Shown one piece after another: positions 35,118 to 47,100 of a stretch of DNA of 64,000 nucleotides. The translations under genes were made by a program, and so were the position numbers. The stretch is from Trichostrongylus colubriformis (lineage: Eukaryota > Nematoda > Chromadorea > Rhabditida > Trichostrongylidae): the NCBI GenBank assembly GCA_963978905.1, contig OZ022256.1, positions 46,362,001-46,426,000 of the forward strand. Direction: 5' to 3'. Within the stretch, counting starts at the first letter, position 1; each line of letters opens with the position of its first letter. The notes below the pieces were generated by a model. The model saw only the letters and a list, made by a program, of their open reading frames with translations, did not search any database and had not been told where the DNA came from.

Positions 35118-38100
35118 ATGTCAATCCGCGTTTTGTTGATTGCCTTTTCCATAGTGCGTGTTGTGACTGCTGATAATGTTGCTGGTCGTGAATCTTCCGC
35201 TTTCGATGAAAAATCCAATGTTGGACCAGTTTTCTTAGCAGGATACCAAGACGGCTGGGCTATTCTTGGCAAATACGTTAAGGCTTACAAGGTGAGATCA
35301 CATTGCTACTCTTCAACGTTATCGTTCCCAAGTGAAGAGAGGCCAGAAAGATTATACAAATAAATTTGTCGCTTTCCAAGTGGAGTAGAAGACTCCACTA
35401 GACAAACCTTGTTGATAAACTAAATAATCGCAAAATCAAGCGCGATTCAATAGCTGAACTTTCTTCGAAAAACCAATAAAGAGGCTGTTTCGTCGAAGCC
35501 ATTTTTGTGCAATCGAAAATTTTTTGCGAGAAGCAACTATCCTCCTTTTTAGTATGAGTTTTTTCGGCTTAGTTCTATTCTGCAAATTACTCCCATATTT
35601 GATAGAGTTTCATAGTAGATGCTCACTCACTGATGTTGATATTGTCACTTGCCGCTTCCCCATTAAGAGAGCATAATCTTTTTGTACGCGATCGAAGCCT
35701 CCACTGGGAAGTTTTATTTGCAATACAGCAATCTGTGGGCCAAATTAATGCTGTGTACGGAATGGTGTCATTTATGGTAGCGTTCCAAAGTAGCATGTGA
35801 CTGGCCGAATGGCGAGGACGAAGGGCTGCAGTTGTTTTTTTGGCATATAATCCCCTCTAAAGTCTAGTGTGAGCAACTAAGCATTAGGTAGGTGCGAAAG
35901 TCCTTGCTCTTCTGAGTACCAGTTTTATGCAGGTATTTTGATAAACATAATATAGTACAATGAAATGACAAAGGAAACAATCAGCACCCTCTGAAAAACA
36001 CATGCCTACATGCCTGCTTGTACTTCGTGCACATTACTGCCAATTCAAAGGGCATTGAGCTACTTGTATCCGTTTTCAACATTGCATTAGTTTTCAAAGC
36101 ACTGCTCTGGGAGTATAAGCTTGGAAATCTTACTCATCAGACAAAAGGTCACTCCCGTATTATGTGCGAGGCAAAGCTTCGTATCTGAGACTATTTCAAT
36201 TTCCGGAGGGTTCTTTGTATGGAGTGCGACTAGGAGCTGTCGTGAAAGATAGTTAGTCTCCCCCGTGCGACAATGGAAAGCGTTGAATTTAATGCGTCAA
36301 TGAAGTTCGTAAAATTGTCCTCTGCAATGGTTCTTTGGATCAAGAAAAATGCTATGGATAGGAAAGTTGAATTGCTAACTGTAGCTCTTGCTGCATGCAC
36401 CGTCGACTTTAGAAATCTGGACTTCGATCATGGCGCAACAATTGAGCTAAACATCCTTACCTTGCGCTTAGACTCCAACGATTTTCCCACATCCTATTGT
36501 TCAGTAACAGCTAATTCCCAACCTACGGAGGGTGGGCGAACCACACCCTGAAACCGCATTCCTGTTATTCTTCTTTTCACTCGAGCGGCACTCTTATGCA
36601 GAGTTTATATGAATCCTCGTGAAGATTGGAAATTTGGGAGGGTTCCCGTATGATTTCACCCCCATTCACTTTGGCTGTTTTACTCATTACCTGTCACAAA
36701 CTTCCTCTGGTCGACCTCTCTTTCCGTCACTTTGAAAGAACCCTTATGGCAAGGAGAACTCTCAATGGCACGTTCTAGGAGTATTTGTTTTGCCTTAAGA
36801 CGCCAAGTAATGAAGTAGAAGCTGATAAAGTTTGCCAATAAAGAAAGATCTTTAAAAATCCTTCGAAACTAGCAATGAACGTTTCCTGACATTTGATCTC
36901 GTAAGAGACTACCGCGTGAAAGTGAGCCTTCGAATATGTTCCTGCTGGTGACTGGTACCAAGAGAAACTATGCGATATCACTTGTTTCTTATTGTCCACG
37001 TTCCCTCCACTAATAGAATTCTCCCCCGTGAGTAGCAGGCCATCCTTGCCACACTCACGTCTCTGTAATGGATCTCTTGTGTGTGTGTGTTGAACTGTCT
37101 AACAACGGAGGAGGCTGCATTACCACAATCGTGACGGGCCTACAACCCTGGAATAAGCCTTTCCGATTCAAGTGATACCACCCTTAGACAGATTAAAAAT
37201 TTTGTTATTAACTAAAAAGACCTAATATCAAGCAAACTCCGTCTATTGCGAACAGTGAGCAACTCAGGACATTTACCAGTGTACTACAAATCGCTACGTT
37301 TTCAATGATGTATAGTACTGACGATCCAACTTTTAGGTGTTTGGAGACAAAAAAACATGGGCTGGAGCAAACAAGGCCTGCAAGAGCAAAGGTGCACAAC
37401 TGGCATCAATAATGAATAAGGAGGAAAATGATATCATCTGGGGTGAGTAATTCTTGAAAACTATCTCGAATAGCGCCTTTTACAGAATCCTCTTCAATTA
37501 CGTAGCACTGCTTCTTTTACGCATCGACGGCATTTCCTAGTAAGCTGTCCTTGTATACTGTGCAAAAGTGAGAAATTAAAAAAATGAACTCTTATCGGAA
37601 AACCATTGATCATCTGGCTTGTTCTGCCTACGACATCCTACCATTATAATCAGCTAGGTGCGCTCGGCTGGTGGGTTTGTGTGTAACTTGTGTGTTCAAT
37701 CGCAGATCCGTATATTATGCTGCACCAAACTTGTGTGTTCCACGCATATCCGTAATCAGGTTGCACAAAGGTTGGACTCTAAATTTTAAATCTTTCATAT
37801 ATCTTGACTAGACCGTGCGAAATCCCAATCAGTTATGCATATTTACAAAACCGATACCATCAATGCTTCACATGAATTCACCACCAACAGGTAAGAATAA
37901 GATGCTCAGTAAGTGAAAGAGCTATTAAAAAGGATAAAGTTTTTGGCGTTAATCAATCCCTTCTGTGGGATGCGCCGCACATTCTAGTTCCATTCAGAAT
38001 CGTGATGGCTGGTGAATGTGATGTGGCCTATACAATGACTTGCGGTGGCCAGCCGATGTACAAGTCAGTGCTTTTATCCTCCCAGACGAGTCTGGTACCA

Positions 38101-41100
38101 ATTTACCGACCCTGGAGGGATGGAAGGCTTGGTTGGCCTGGGCGGGCGTTGATGCGAGATTTGATCCCCGCACCATGAGAGTGCTGTGCGCGGCACCTGT
38201 CACTACACCACCTCCGCCCAAAGCTATTATCGATCGATATTATGCGATCGAATACAGAACTATCGATCTCTGAACTATTCAGTCTCGATGATGACCACTT
38301 CAGCAGAACCTGCCCGCTGGAGCACACTACTGCGCGCAATTCCTGTCGATGACGTGCAAAATGGGTTCGATGCGAGGCGATCAAAGTGTATTACAACCGA
38401 AATTCTTTTTTTATATCGTCACCTTCTCTGCTTTTTTTTCCAGTTTGGAAACTCAGCTGAAAGAAGAGGGAAGAAAATTTCTATTTAATTCCATACACAA
38501 CAGTGGTCATGCCGATCAAACCCAATTTGCACAGCATCGACGTGAATCGCGCAGTAGTGTGATAGAAGCCAGCCAACCGGTATCCTTCTATTATATAAAC
38601 CAGTAACTTTGTGCGTCTGTTTGTCGGTATGTCGGTTTGTATGTGAGTATGTCGGTATGTAAGTATGTCTGTCCGTCCGCAAATGAATGATTGTGTTAAG
38701 GGAATGATTGGGCAAAGCAACCGCTTTGGGTAGGGAGAAATCGAAGGGTGTTGGAGTATCATTGTAAGGCTTTGTTATCATTGTGATAGCACCTCATACT
38801 TATATAAGCACCTATTTCGTACCTTCGCCGTCATTCTGCGGTGCGATGACGTCGCACTAGGTGTCGGCACATGGAATCCTTCTATTATATAAACCAGTAA
38901 CTTTGTGCGCCTCTTTGTCGGTATGTCGGTTTATATGTGAGTATGTCGGTATGTAAGTATGTCTGTCCATCCGCAAACGAATGATTGTGCTAAGGGAATG
39001 ATAGGGCAAAGCAACCGCTTTGGGTAGGGAGAAATCGAAGGGTGTTGGAGTATCATTGTAAGGCTTTGTTATCATTGTGATAGCACCTCATACTTATATA
39101 AGCACCTATTTCGTACCTTCGCCGTCATTCTGCGGTGCGATGACGTCGCACTAGGTGTCGGCACATGGAATCCTTCTATTATATAAACCAGTAACTTTGT
39201 GCGTCTGTTTGTCGGTATGTCGGTTTGTATGTGAGTATGTCGGTATGTAAGTATGTCTGTTCGTCCGCAAATGAATGATTGTGATAAGGGAATGATGGGA
39301 CAAAGCAACCGCTTTGGGTAGGGAGAAATCGAAGGGTGTTGGAGTATCATTGTAAGGCTTTGTTATCATTGTGATAGCACCTCATACTTATATGAGCACC
39401 TATTTCGTACCTTCGCCGTCATTCTGCGGTGCGATGACGTCGCACTAGGTGTCGGCACATGGAATCCTTCTATTATATAAACCAGTAACTTTGTGCGTCT
39501 GTTTGTCGGTATGTCGGTTTGTATGTGAGTATGTCGGTATGTAAGTATGTCTGTTCGTCCGCAAATGAATGATTGTGATAAGGGAATGATGGGGCAAAGC
39601 AACCGCTTTGGGTAGGGAGAAATCGAAGGGTGTTGGAGTATCATTGTAAGGCTTTGTCATCATTGTGATAGCACCTCCTACTTATATGAGCACCTATTTC
39701 GTACCTTCGCCGTCGTTTTGCGGTGCGATGACATCGCAGTGGGTGTCGGCACATGGAATGGCATGCAAGTATGTTTAGTTATAGGAGGGACAGTACCATT
39801 TGGATTAGGCCGAGCGGGAGGTGGGTAATTGAGTGAATGAAAACTGTTTCAAGATTTAGGAGGTCACTGCCGGCTTAGTGAGCTATCATAAAGTGGGTAG
39901 AGGGCCTTAAGCGATGGTGGGCCTCATAAAGGGGCACATTCTCTTATTTCTGTGACAATTGGTGGCATCAATGGATTTTCGGATAAGTGTGAATTCCACA
40001 ATGTTCCTACTATAGGTAATCCGTTTGCCTGTGTGAGTGTCCGCCCCTTTGTCACGAAACTGATATCTTGCGTCGAAGCGAAGGTGGGGCATTGAATTTT
40101 GCAAGTGATGTAGGGGTGGTATAGGGACCTTGCGGTGGTGAACCGAAAGTGATAGCAGCTGATAAGGGCTGATAAGGACCTTCCGAAGGCAAATGTCACC
40201 AAAGTCGCCTAACCTTTCGCATTGGCCATTGATCCTCCTAGATATTGTGCGAGGTGGGACGCAGACATTAATGTGGGTGACCCGCACTGATAACGGTTGT
40301 AAGATACGATAGGAAGAGTAAAAGGATAGAGTCTTTGTAACCGTTCCGTTTTCGGATTGATCCTGGAGCGCTCATACTTACAGGTGTTGTGCGGGGTTGG
40401 ACGGGGACATTGATGGTGAGTGACCCGCAGAGATAACGGTTGATAAGATTCGGTAAGGAGAGTAAAAAGGCTGGAGCCGAATCCGTTACGCATTGATTCT
40501 GGAGCATTCATACTCACAGGTGTTGTGCGGGGTTGGACGGGGACATTAATGGTGGGTGACCCGCATAGATAACGGTTGATAAGATTCGATAAGGAGAGTA
40601 AAAAGACTAGAGACTCCGAATCCGTTCCGCGTTGATTATGGAGCATTCATACCCACAGGTGTTGTGCGGGCTGGGACGGAGACATTAATGGCGGATGACC
40701 CGCATCGATAACGGTTTATAAGATTCGATAAGAATAGCAAAAATGCCGGAGCTTCGAATCCGTTCCGCATTGATCCTGGAGCATTCATACTCACAGGTGT
40801 TGTGCGGGGTTGGACGGGGACATTAATGGTAGGTAGGCCACATTGATAATCTTTCCTCTTTCAGCAGAAAGTGGAGTGTCCAAACTCATAGTTGTTGCAG
40901 GAGGGAATTAATCCGAAGCGGGACCTTTATGGTGACGGATTGAATATAACGACTGCTTAGCGCTGTAAGAGCCATTAGGAAGTGGATTGGGTAAAGGCCA
41001 GTGCTCCGCTGGCTATTACTACACGACCGCTACAATGAAAGCGTCTGATGAACAGTTCCATTGGATGAACATATTTTGATTATGTTCTTGTATCAGTTGC

Positions 41101-44100
41101 CGATGTATCGACCGCTAAATTATTTAGCGTCCGAATAACGGTGCGCGTCTTTGATACTGCGTTCTACACTTCATGATCAGGATACTATCTACATATCCCT
41201 TTATTATAAAAACCATATACTTTGTATGTTGGTCTGTATATCTGTCCGCAAGCGAGTGATTGTGTTTAGGTAATGATAGAGCAAAACAACCTCTCTGGGT
41301 CGAGAGAAACCGATGGGTAATGGAGTATCATTATAAGGCCGTGTTATCGCAGTGATCGCATCTCCAACTTATATAAACACCTATTTCGTGCCCTCACCTC
41401 ATTCTTGAACTAAACCAATCACAAAATGGGTGACTGTGCAAATCAAAACGATTGCAATCTTTTTCACAAGATGTGAGTGGCTCATACACCTATCATGAAG
41501 TACTTGGAGGGTCGGTGCGGATGGTGGACCTCACAAGGGGTTACATTCTCTGATTTCTGTGACTAATGGGTGCACCAATGGATATGCGGATAAGTGTGAA
41601 TCCAACAATGTTATACACTAATCCTTGCCGAATCACATTGCTGAGCAGCTCCTGTTAACTTCATCGTATGGATATCAGTCGGATCGCCAAGCCGCCGTCG
41701 CTCGCTTCTCCTTCTCAGGGGAGCGGCCCCGCCAGCCCTTTCAGATTTCATTTTCTATCATTGTTACTCACTCGTTACATACAGGGCGTCAGTAGTTATT
41801 ACTCTGCTCCAGTGCCCGCTCTTTGAGGTTGCAGTACTGGCTCTGCCAAATCTATATGGGTATGCTTCCATGTCGATCGACACATGAGGCTTAATGTTCG
41901 GATCTGATCAAATTTTTAAGGGGTCATGCCGGCTGTGGACCATGTGCGCTTCGGAAAAGCAGGCATAACTAAAACTTTATGCATTTCCCAATTCTTTCAT
42001 TTTGAACAGTCTTCCCTTTCCTTCTCCGGTCTTATGCAGAAAGCTACTATCACTGCGGCCTTTAAAGAGCAGCGAGAAGTGGTCTCTTGAGGCTCTTAGG
42101 AGAATGAGATAATGTATGTTTAATTCATTTTTGATGAAATAATGCCCACAATAATGCCAAGATGTCAATAGGTGTATCTTTGATCAGACGTATGGCAATA
42201 TTTTGTTCTCTTCCGCCCTATCGATTGAACAGAGTGATTTCTTTGCGGGAGGTATGCGCTTCTCCCATCCTGCTCAGTGTGCGCCGAACAGTTGCACATA
42301 CCACATTAAAATCTTTATCACCGAGTGCTCATTGTAAGTATCCATATCAGTGATAACCGCTGACCTATGTGAAGAGTGTGTAAAACGCATTCATAGAAAG
42401 AACGAAATTATAAGGGAGCCCGGCGAAGCCGGGTTCGCCTAGGAAGGAGGAGCGCCCGGTGGCAGCTGGGCGATCCGACTGGTATATATATAATCCCCTA
42501 GGTATGTTTGTGTGTGGTTGTGTGTGTGTTTAACTGTTTCTCACAAAATTCATATCTGTAGTAGTAAGCTGGGAAAATGATTGTTGCATGTGATTTGGGA
42601 GTTGGGAAAGGTACACTAACGATGGGTGATTCAAATTGAAACGATTGGTAAGATTCGAACGTCAAAAGGAAAAAGTCATCAGGCCCGACTCGTTTTCCAG
42701 GTGATCTTGGAGCGTTGACACTCACAGGTCTTTTGCGGGGTGGAACAGGGACATCAACAGTGGGTGATCCAACGCGATAACGGTGGGTAAGATTGGATAA
42801 GGAGCGTCGGAAGACAAATGTCACTCTGTCCGTATTGCTTTTCCGGATGACAGAGGAAGAAGGTCACGTTCGACCGCTATGCAAAAACGTGTGATGCCCA
42901 TGTCACTGTGTGAGCCTATTTTGTACATTTTCTGATATAAGACGCCGACATATCGACCGCTAAAGTGCCTAACCTTCCAAATAATGGTTTATGTCTTTTG
43001 ATACTGCTTTAATGTATGAATGATCAAGATAAGGCAGCGTTCATAGTTCTGGAATTTGCGTTTTTGCGTTTTTGTGGAAAGAAGGATAGCTACGTATCGA
43101 TTTGCGGAATTTGCGTTTTTCGTTTTTGTGGAAATGAGGAATCGTGGAATTTGCGTTTTTGTAGAAATGCGGAATTGTGGACAGCGTGAGAGCCGCGTGC
43201 GCGGCTCGTGTCATCCCACGAAGCTCATCATTCGCGAACGGTCAAACTTCTTTTATGGATTATTGTCTTTATAGATTTCGTTATTAAAAGAAGAATGATA
43301 AGCTTATGTTATACGTAAGTACTGGCTGTACGACTTACTATTGAAAATGTGCACTCCGAAGAGACCTCCGTCTTTTTGTGGCAGGCCTGTACAATTTTAC
43401 ACACCTTTATCTACCTGATATTTCACGAAGTTTTATTTATCCTTTTATCTAAGTTTTCATCAACTTTGAAAACCTAATTTGTCACACCTCAAAAATTCGT
43501 GAGCGAAAGATTATTATATGCTATTCTAATGAGAATTGGGACAGCTCGAAGAATATTGAACAAATCTGCTAATTTACTTTTTACATTTACATTTTATTCG
43601 CTAATTCACAATATGTGGCGCTCAGATCAGATCCATCCAGTGTTTCTTTGACATTGATCTTGCTTCTCACTGCCAATTTCGGGATCCTTATGTGTTTTGT
43701 AGCATGTCTCGCCATCTCGCTTTCGGTCTTCCTGTTTCCTCTATGAATAAGAGGACCACTCCATTATCTGTTGTGACCATTTGCTGTCATTGGAATTTGC
43801 TAGCTTCCAAGCATTTTTCCACTTCCTTACCTTGGCGGTTTCGATCAAGTCTTCAAGCTTAGTGACACCTCGAAGCCACTCATTCGTCTTCCTACTTTTT
43901 AGACACACTCCAACCATTTTCCGTTCCATTCTTCGCTGTGCCACTGCTCTTGACTTGTCGTCCCATGCCCTACCCATCCCAAACATGCCCCCATCTCCAC
44001 AGGTCGTTTTTCATATAATACCTAATTTCGTGACAGACGAACGGAGGGACGGACGTACAAAGAAACGGAGCGTTTCATATATATTAGGGATAGTAGGGAT

Positions 44101-47100
44101 TCTTCACTGCATATGACAAACCATCTTTTTCGTCATCGACTTGTCTTTTAGAAATGGTACCCCGTAGGCAGTGTTCATAGTTCACGATTCAGGCGATCAC
44201 GCGATCGCGTGGATCACGCGATCGCGTAAAGCACGCGATCGCGTGCTTTGCGCGATCGCGCGATCGCCTGAATCACGTAATCAATATATATCTTTTCTTT
44301 TCCGCCTGATCGCGTGATCCACGCGATCGCGTGCTTTCCGCGATCGCGTGATCGCCTGAATCACCCAATCAATATGTATCTTTTTCCTTCCGCCTGATCG
44401 AGTGATCGCCTGAATCGTGAACTATGAACCCTGCCGTACTCGTTCTGCAAGAGATCCATTTGCCTTGAACCTTGATCAAAAAGTAAATCCGGCTGGTGTA
44501 GGTTGGGCCACCTAGGCCTCCGACCCTGTAACAGCCTGTGGCCTTTTCCCTGTAACATAAATTTTTCAAACAATTATTCAGACAATTCATGTAAATTCTA
44601 TCCTCCTTGCAGGTCTATACCACTGTAATGCTGAATGGGTGATGCTACCGGGCATAATACTTGAGAAAAGGTTAATTTTTGAATTCAGAGAAAATTAAAA
44701 TGGAGCCTTCCTACTTCAGAGAAGATCCAATTTGTTGAAGGCAGCTGCCACATCCCATTTCTCACTTCAGCATTCGCACAATGCTCTACTCGCGCTTCAA
44801 AATATGTCTAAAGAAGACTGTTATAGGAAACAAATTTAAGGGATGTGCATGGTTCCCGCGACCCAGTGGCCCTACTGACCGTGTGTCCCAACCGTGATCG
44901 GAATTCGGCCCTTCATGAGGCACTAGTCTTGAATTGAACAGGGTTCGCTTTCCTCAAGCATCGTGGTTGATTTATCGTGAGAAACTTTAGTATTCGCAAC
45001 TGATTTGTACAATGAGTGCTTCACCGCTCACCGCTTGACCAGGAGCTCATGAAATCTTGCTTGACAAGGCGTCTGAGGGGTAATTTACATTTTACATTTT
45101 ATTCGCCAATTCAATATCATTACAACATGTGGCGCTCAGATCAGATCCATCTTTCTTCGACATTGATCTTGCTTTTCGTTGCCAATTTCGGGATCCTAAT
45201 GTGTTTTGTAGCATGTCTCGCCATCTCGCTTTCGGTCTTCCTGTTTTTCTCTGTGAATAAGGGCACCACTCCATTACCTGATGTGACCACGTATTATCAT
45301 TGGAATTTGCTAGCTTTCAAGCATACTTCCACTTTCTTACCTTGGCGGTTTCGATCAAGTCATCAAGTTTAGTGACACCCTGGAGCCATTCATTCGTCTT
45401 CTTATTTTCAGACATACTCCAACCATTTTCCGTTCCATTCTTCGCTGTGCTACTGCGAGTTTTTGCATGTACATCTTTGTTTCCATGTTTCCGATCCGTA
45501 TATAATGGAAGGTAGAATGCAACGGTTAGAAAGCTTTCTTTTGAATCGCTCCACTCTCTTGGATATTAGGAAGTTTTTATATCGGTAGAAGATGACCCAT
45601 CCAACACGGATTCTGCGAGCTATCTTCTTGGAAAATGCGTGATCAATGGTGACTTCCTGTCCGAGGTATGATTCCTGATCCCGAGGTCCGAAGTATGGGA
45701 TTAATGATTCTACGTTATCCACGTTATCTGAGAGTAATTGATGCGGAAGAATTCGTCATGATTCTTGTTTTGGAGTCGCTTATCTTTAGACCACATTTAA
45801 GAGATTGTTGGTCTAGATCGTCAATCATAGACTGTAGTTCTTGTTCGGAGTTCGCAATTAGCATCACATCATCTGCGAATCTGAGGTTTGTTAACCGTTT
45901 TCCATTTATCGATATACCAAATTCGTCCCATGCTAGTTGTCGAAATACATGCTCGAGAGTGGCCGTGAAAAGCTTCGGAGAGTCTGTGTCCCCTTGTCGT
46001 ACGCTTCGACAGATGTTTATTGGGACTTTGGTTTCACCAACTTTGACTGAGGATCGAGCGTTGCAGTATATTTGTCGTAGAGGTTCGATAGGCGTGCTGT
46101 CAACTCCTTGTGCTTGTAGAGCTGTCCATAAAGCATTCATTTCTATTGTGTCGAAGGCTTTTTCGTTGTCGATGAATGCAAGAGAGAGTGGTATCTTATA
46201 TTCGACACTTCTTTCGATCAGCTCGTTCAAGGCGTGCAAATGATCAATCGTTGGATATCTCCTTCGAAAGCCGGCTTGTTCTGGGGGCTGTTCCGCGTCC
46301 AAGATATTTTCAACTCTCCTACATATCGCCTTTGTGAGTGCTTTGTACAGAACGGATAAAAGCGAAATTGGTTGGTAAATCTTTAGCTCCAGCAAATCAT
46401 TTCTTTTGTGCAGAAGAATTGTTATAGCGAAACCGTCTGGCGTAGTAGTACTAGAGAGACAACGGTTGTGCAGTTCTGTGACTAACGGAAGCAAGTGCGT
46501 CAATCCCACTTGTAGCATTTCTACCGTAACGTGATCTTGGCCAGGTGATGTACCCTTTTTCATCGACATAATCGCTTCTTCAACTTTACTTTGAAGAAAT
46601 GGAAGGCAATACCGATATTCATCTTTGAATGGAACAAAGTCCACATTAACCGTAGAGCAGTATAACTGTTCATAGTACTGCTTCACACAATTGGTGATTT
46701 CTCCTTTGGTATTGCATATATTTCCTTTTTCATCTCACAGCTGGAACAAATGCCTTCTTCCCTAGGAAGTCATATGCTTGATTTTCTTCATACTACTGTT
46801 ATCTCGAATTGCTCTCTCGACGACTTGATAATGATGGCGACGGATATGTTCTCGTATCAGTTTCCTCAATAATTTGCAGTTCTCAGTGTACATCAGCTGG
46901 TCGATTACTGTTGAGACTTTCAGGTTATGTCTAGATCGCATTAACGTTAGCGTAACTGCTGACAAATAGCCCACCGTTTCTTGATATTCTGTGGCTACTT
47001 CTGCTGATCTTTTGATATAATTACAAATTTCTGTGTATCCGTTGCTTTGCGAACTAGGAAGTCTCGAGGGACAATTGGTTTGAATTTCTCTTCGAAATAG

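Noticed and set aside
38485..39663. A family of similar minus-strand ORFs (72-98 codons) with Thr/His/Tyr-rich repeats
   Set aside because: They are translations of the 294-bp tandem array. Because 294 is divisible by three, the same frame recurs in each unit. There are no splice signals or domains.
40209..40646. 145-codon minus-strand ORF with repeated PTINVPVQPRTTPVSMNAP-like blocks
   Set aside because: It is produced by the 138-bp minisatellite. Unit lengths of 136-142 shift the frame between units.
38584..40870. CRISPR-like regular direct repeats
   Set aside because: Units of 294 and about 138 bp are contiguous with no unique spacers, and the locus is in a eukaryotic intron.
45668..46243. 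191-codon plus-strand ORF
   Set aside because: It is the antisense shadow of the RTE reverse transcriptase on the minus strand.
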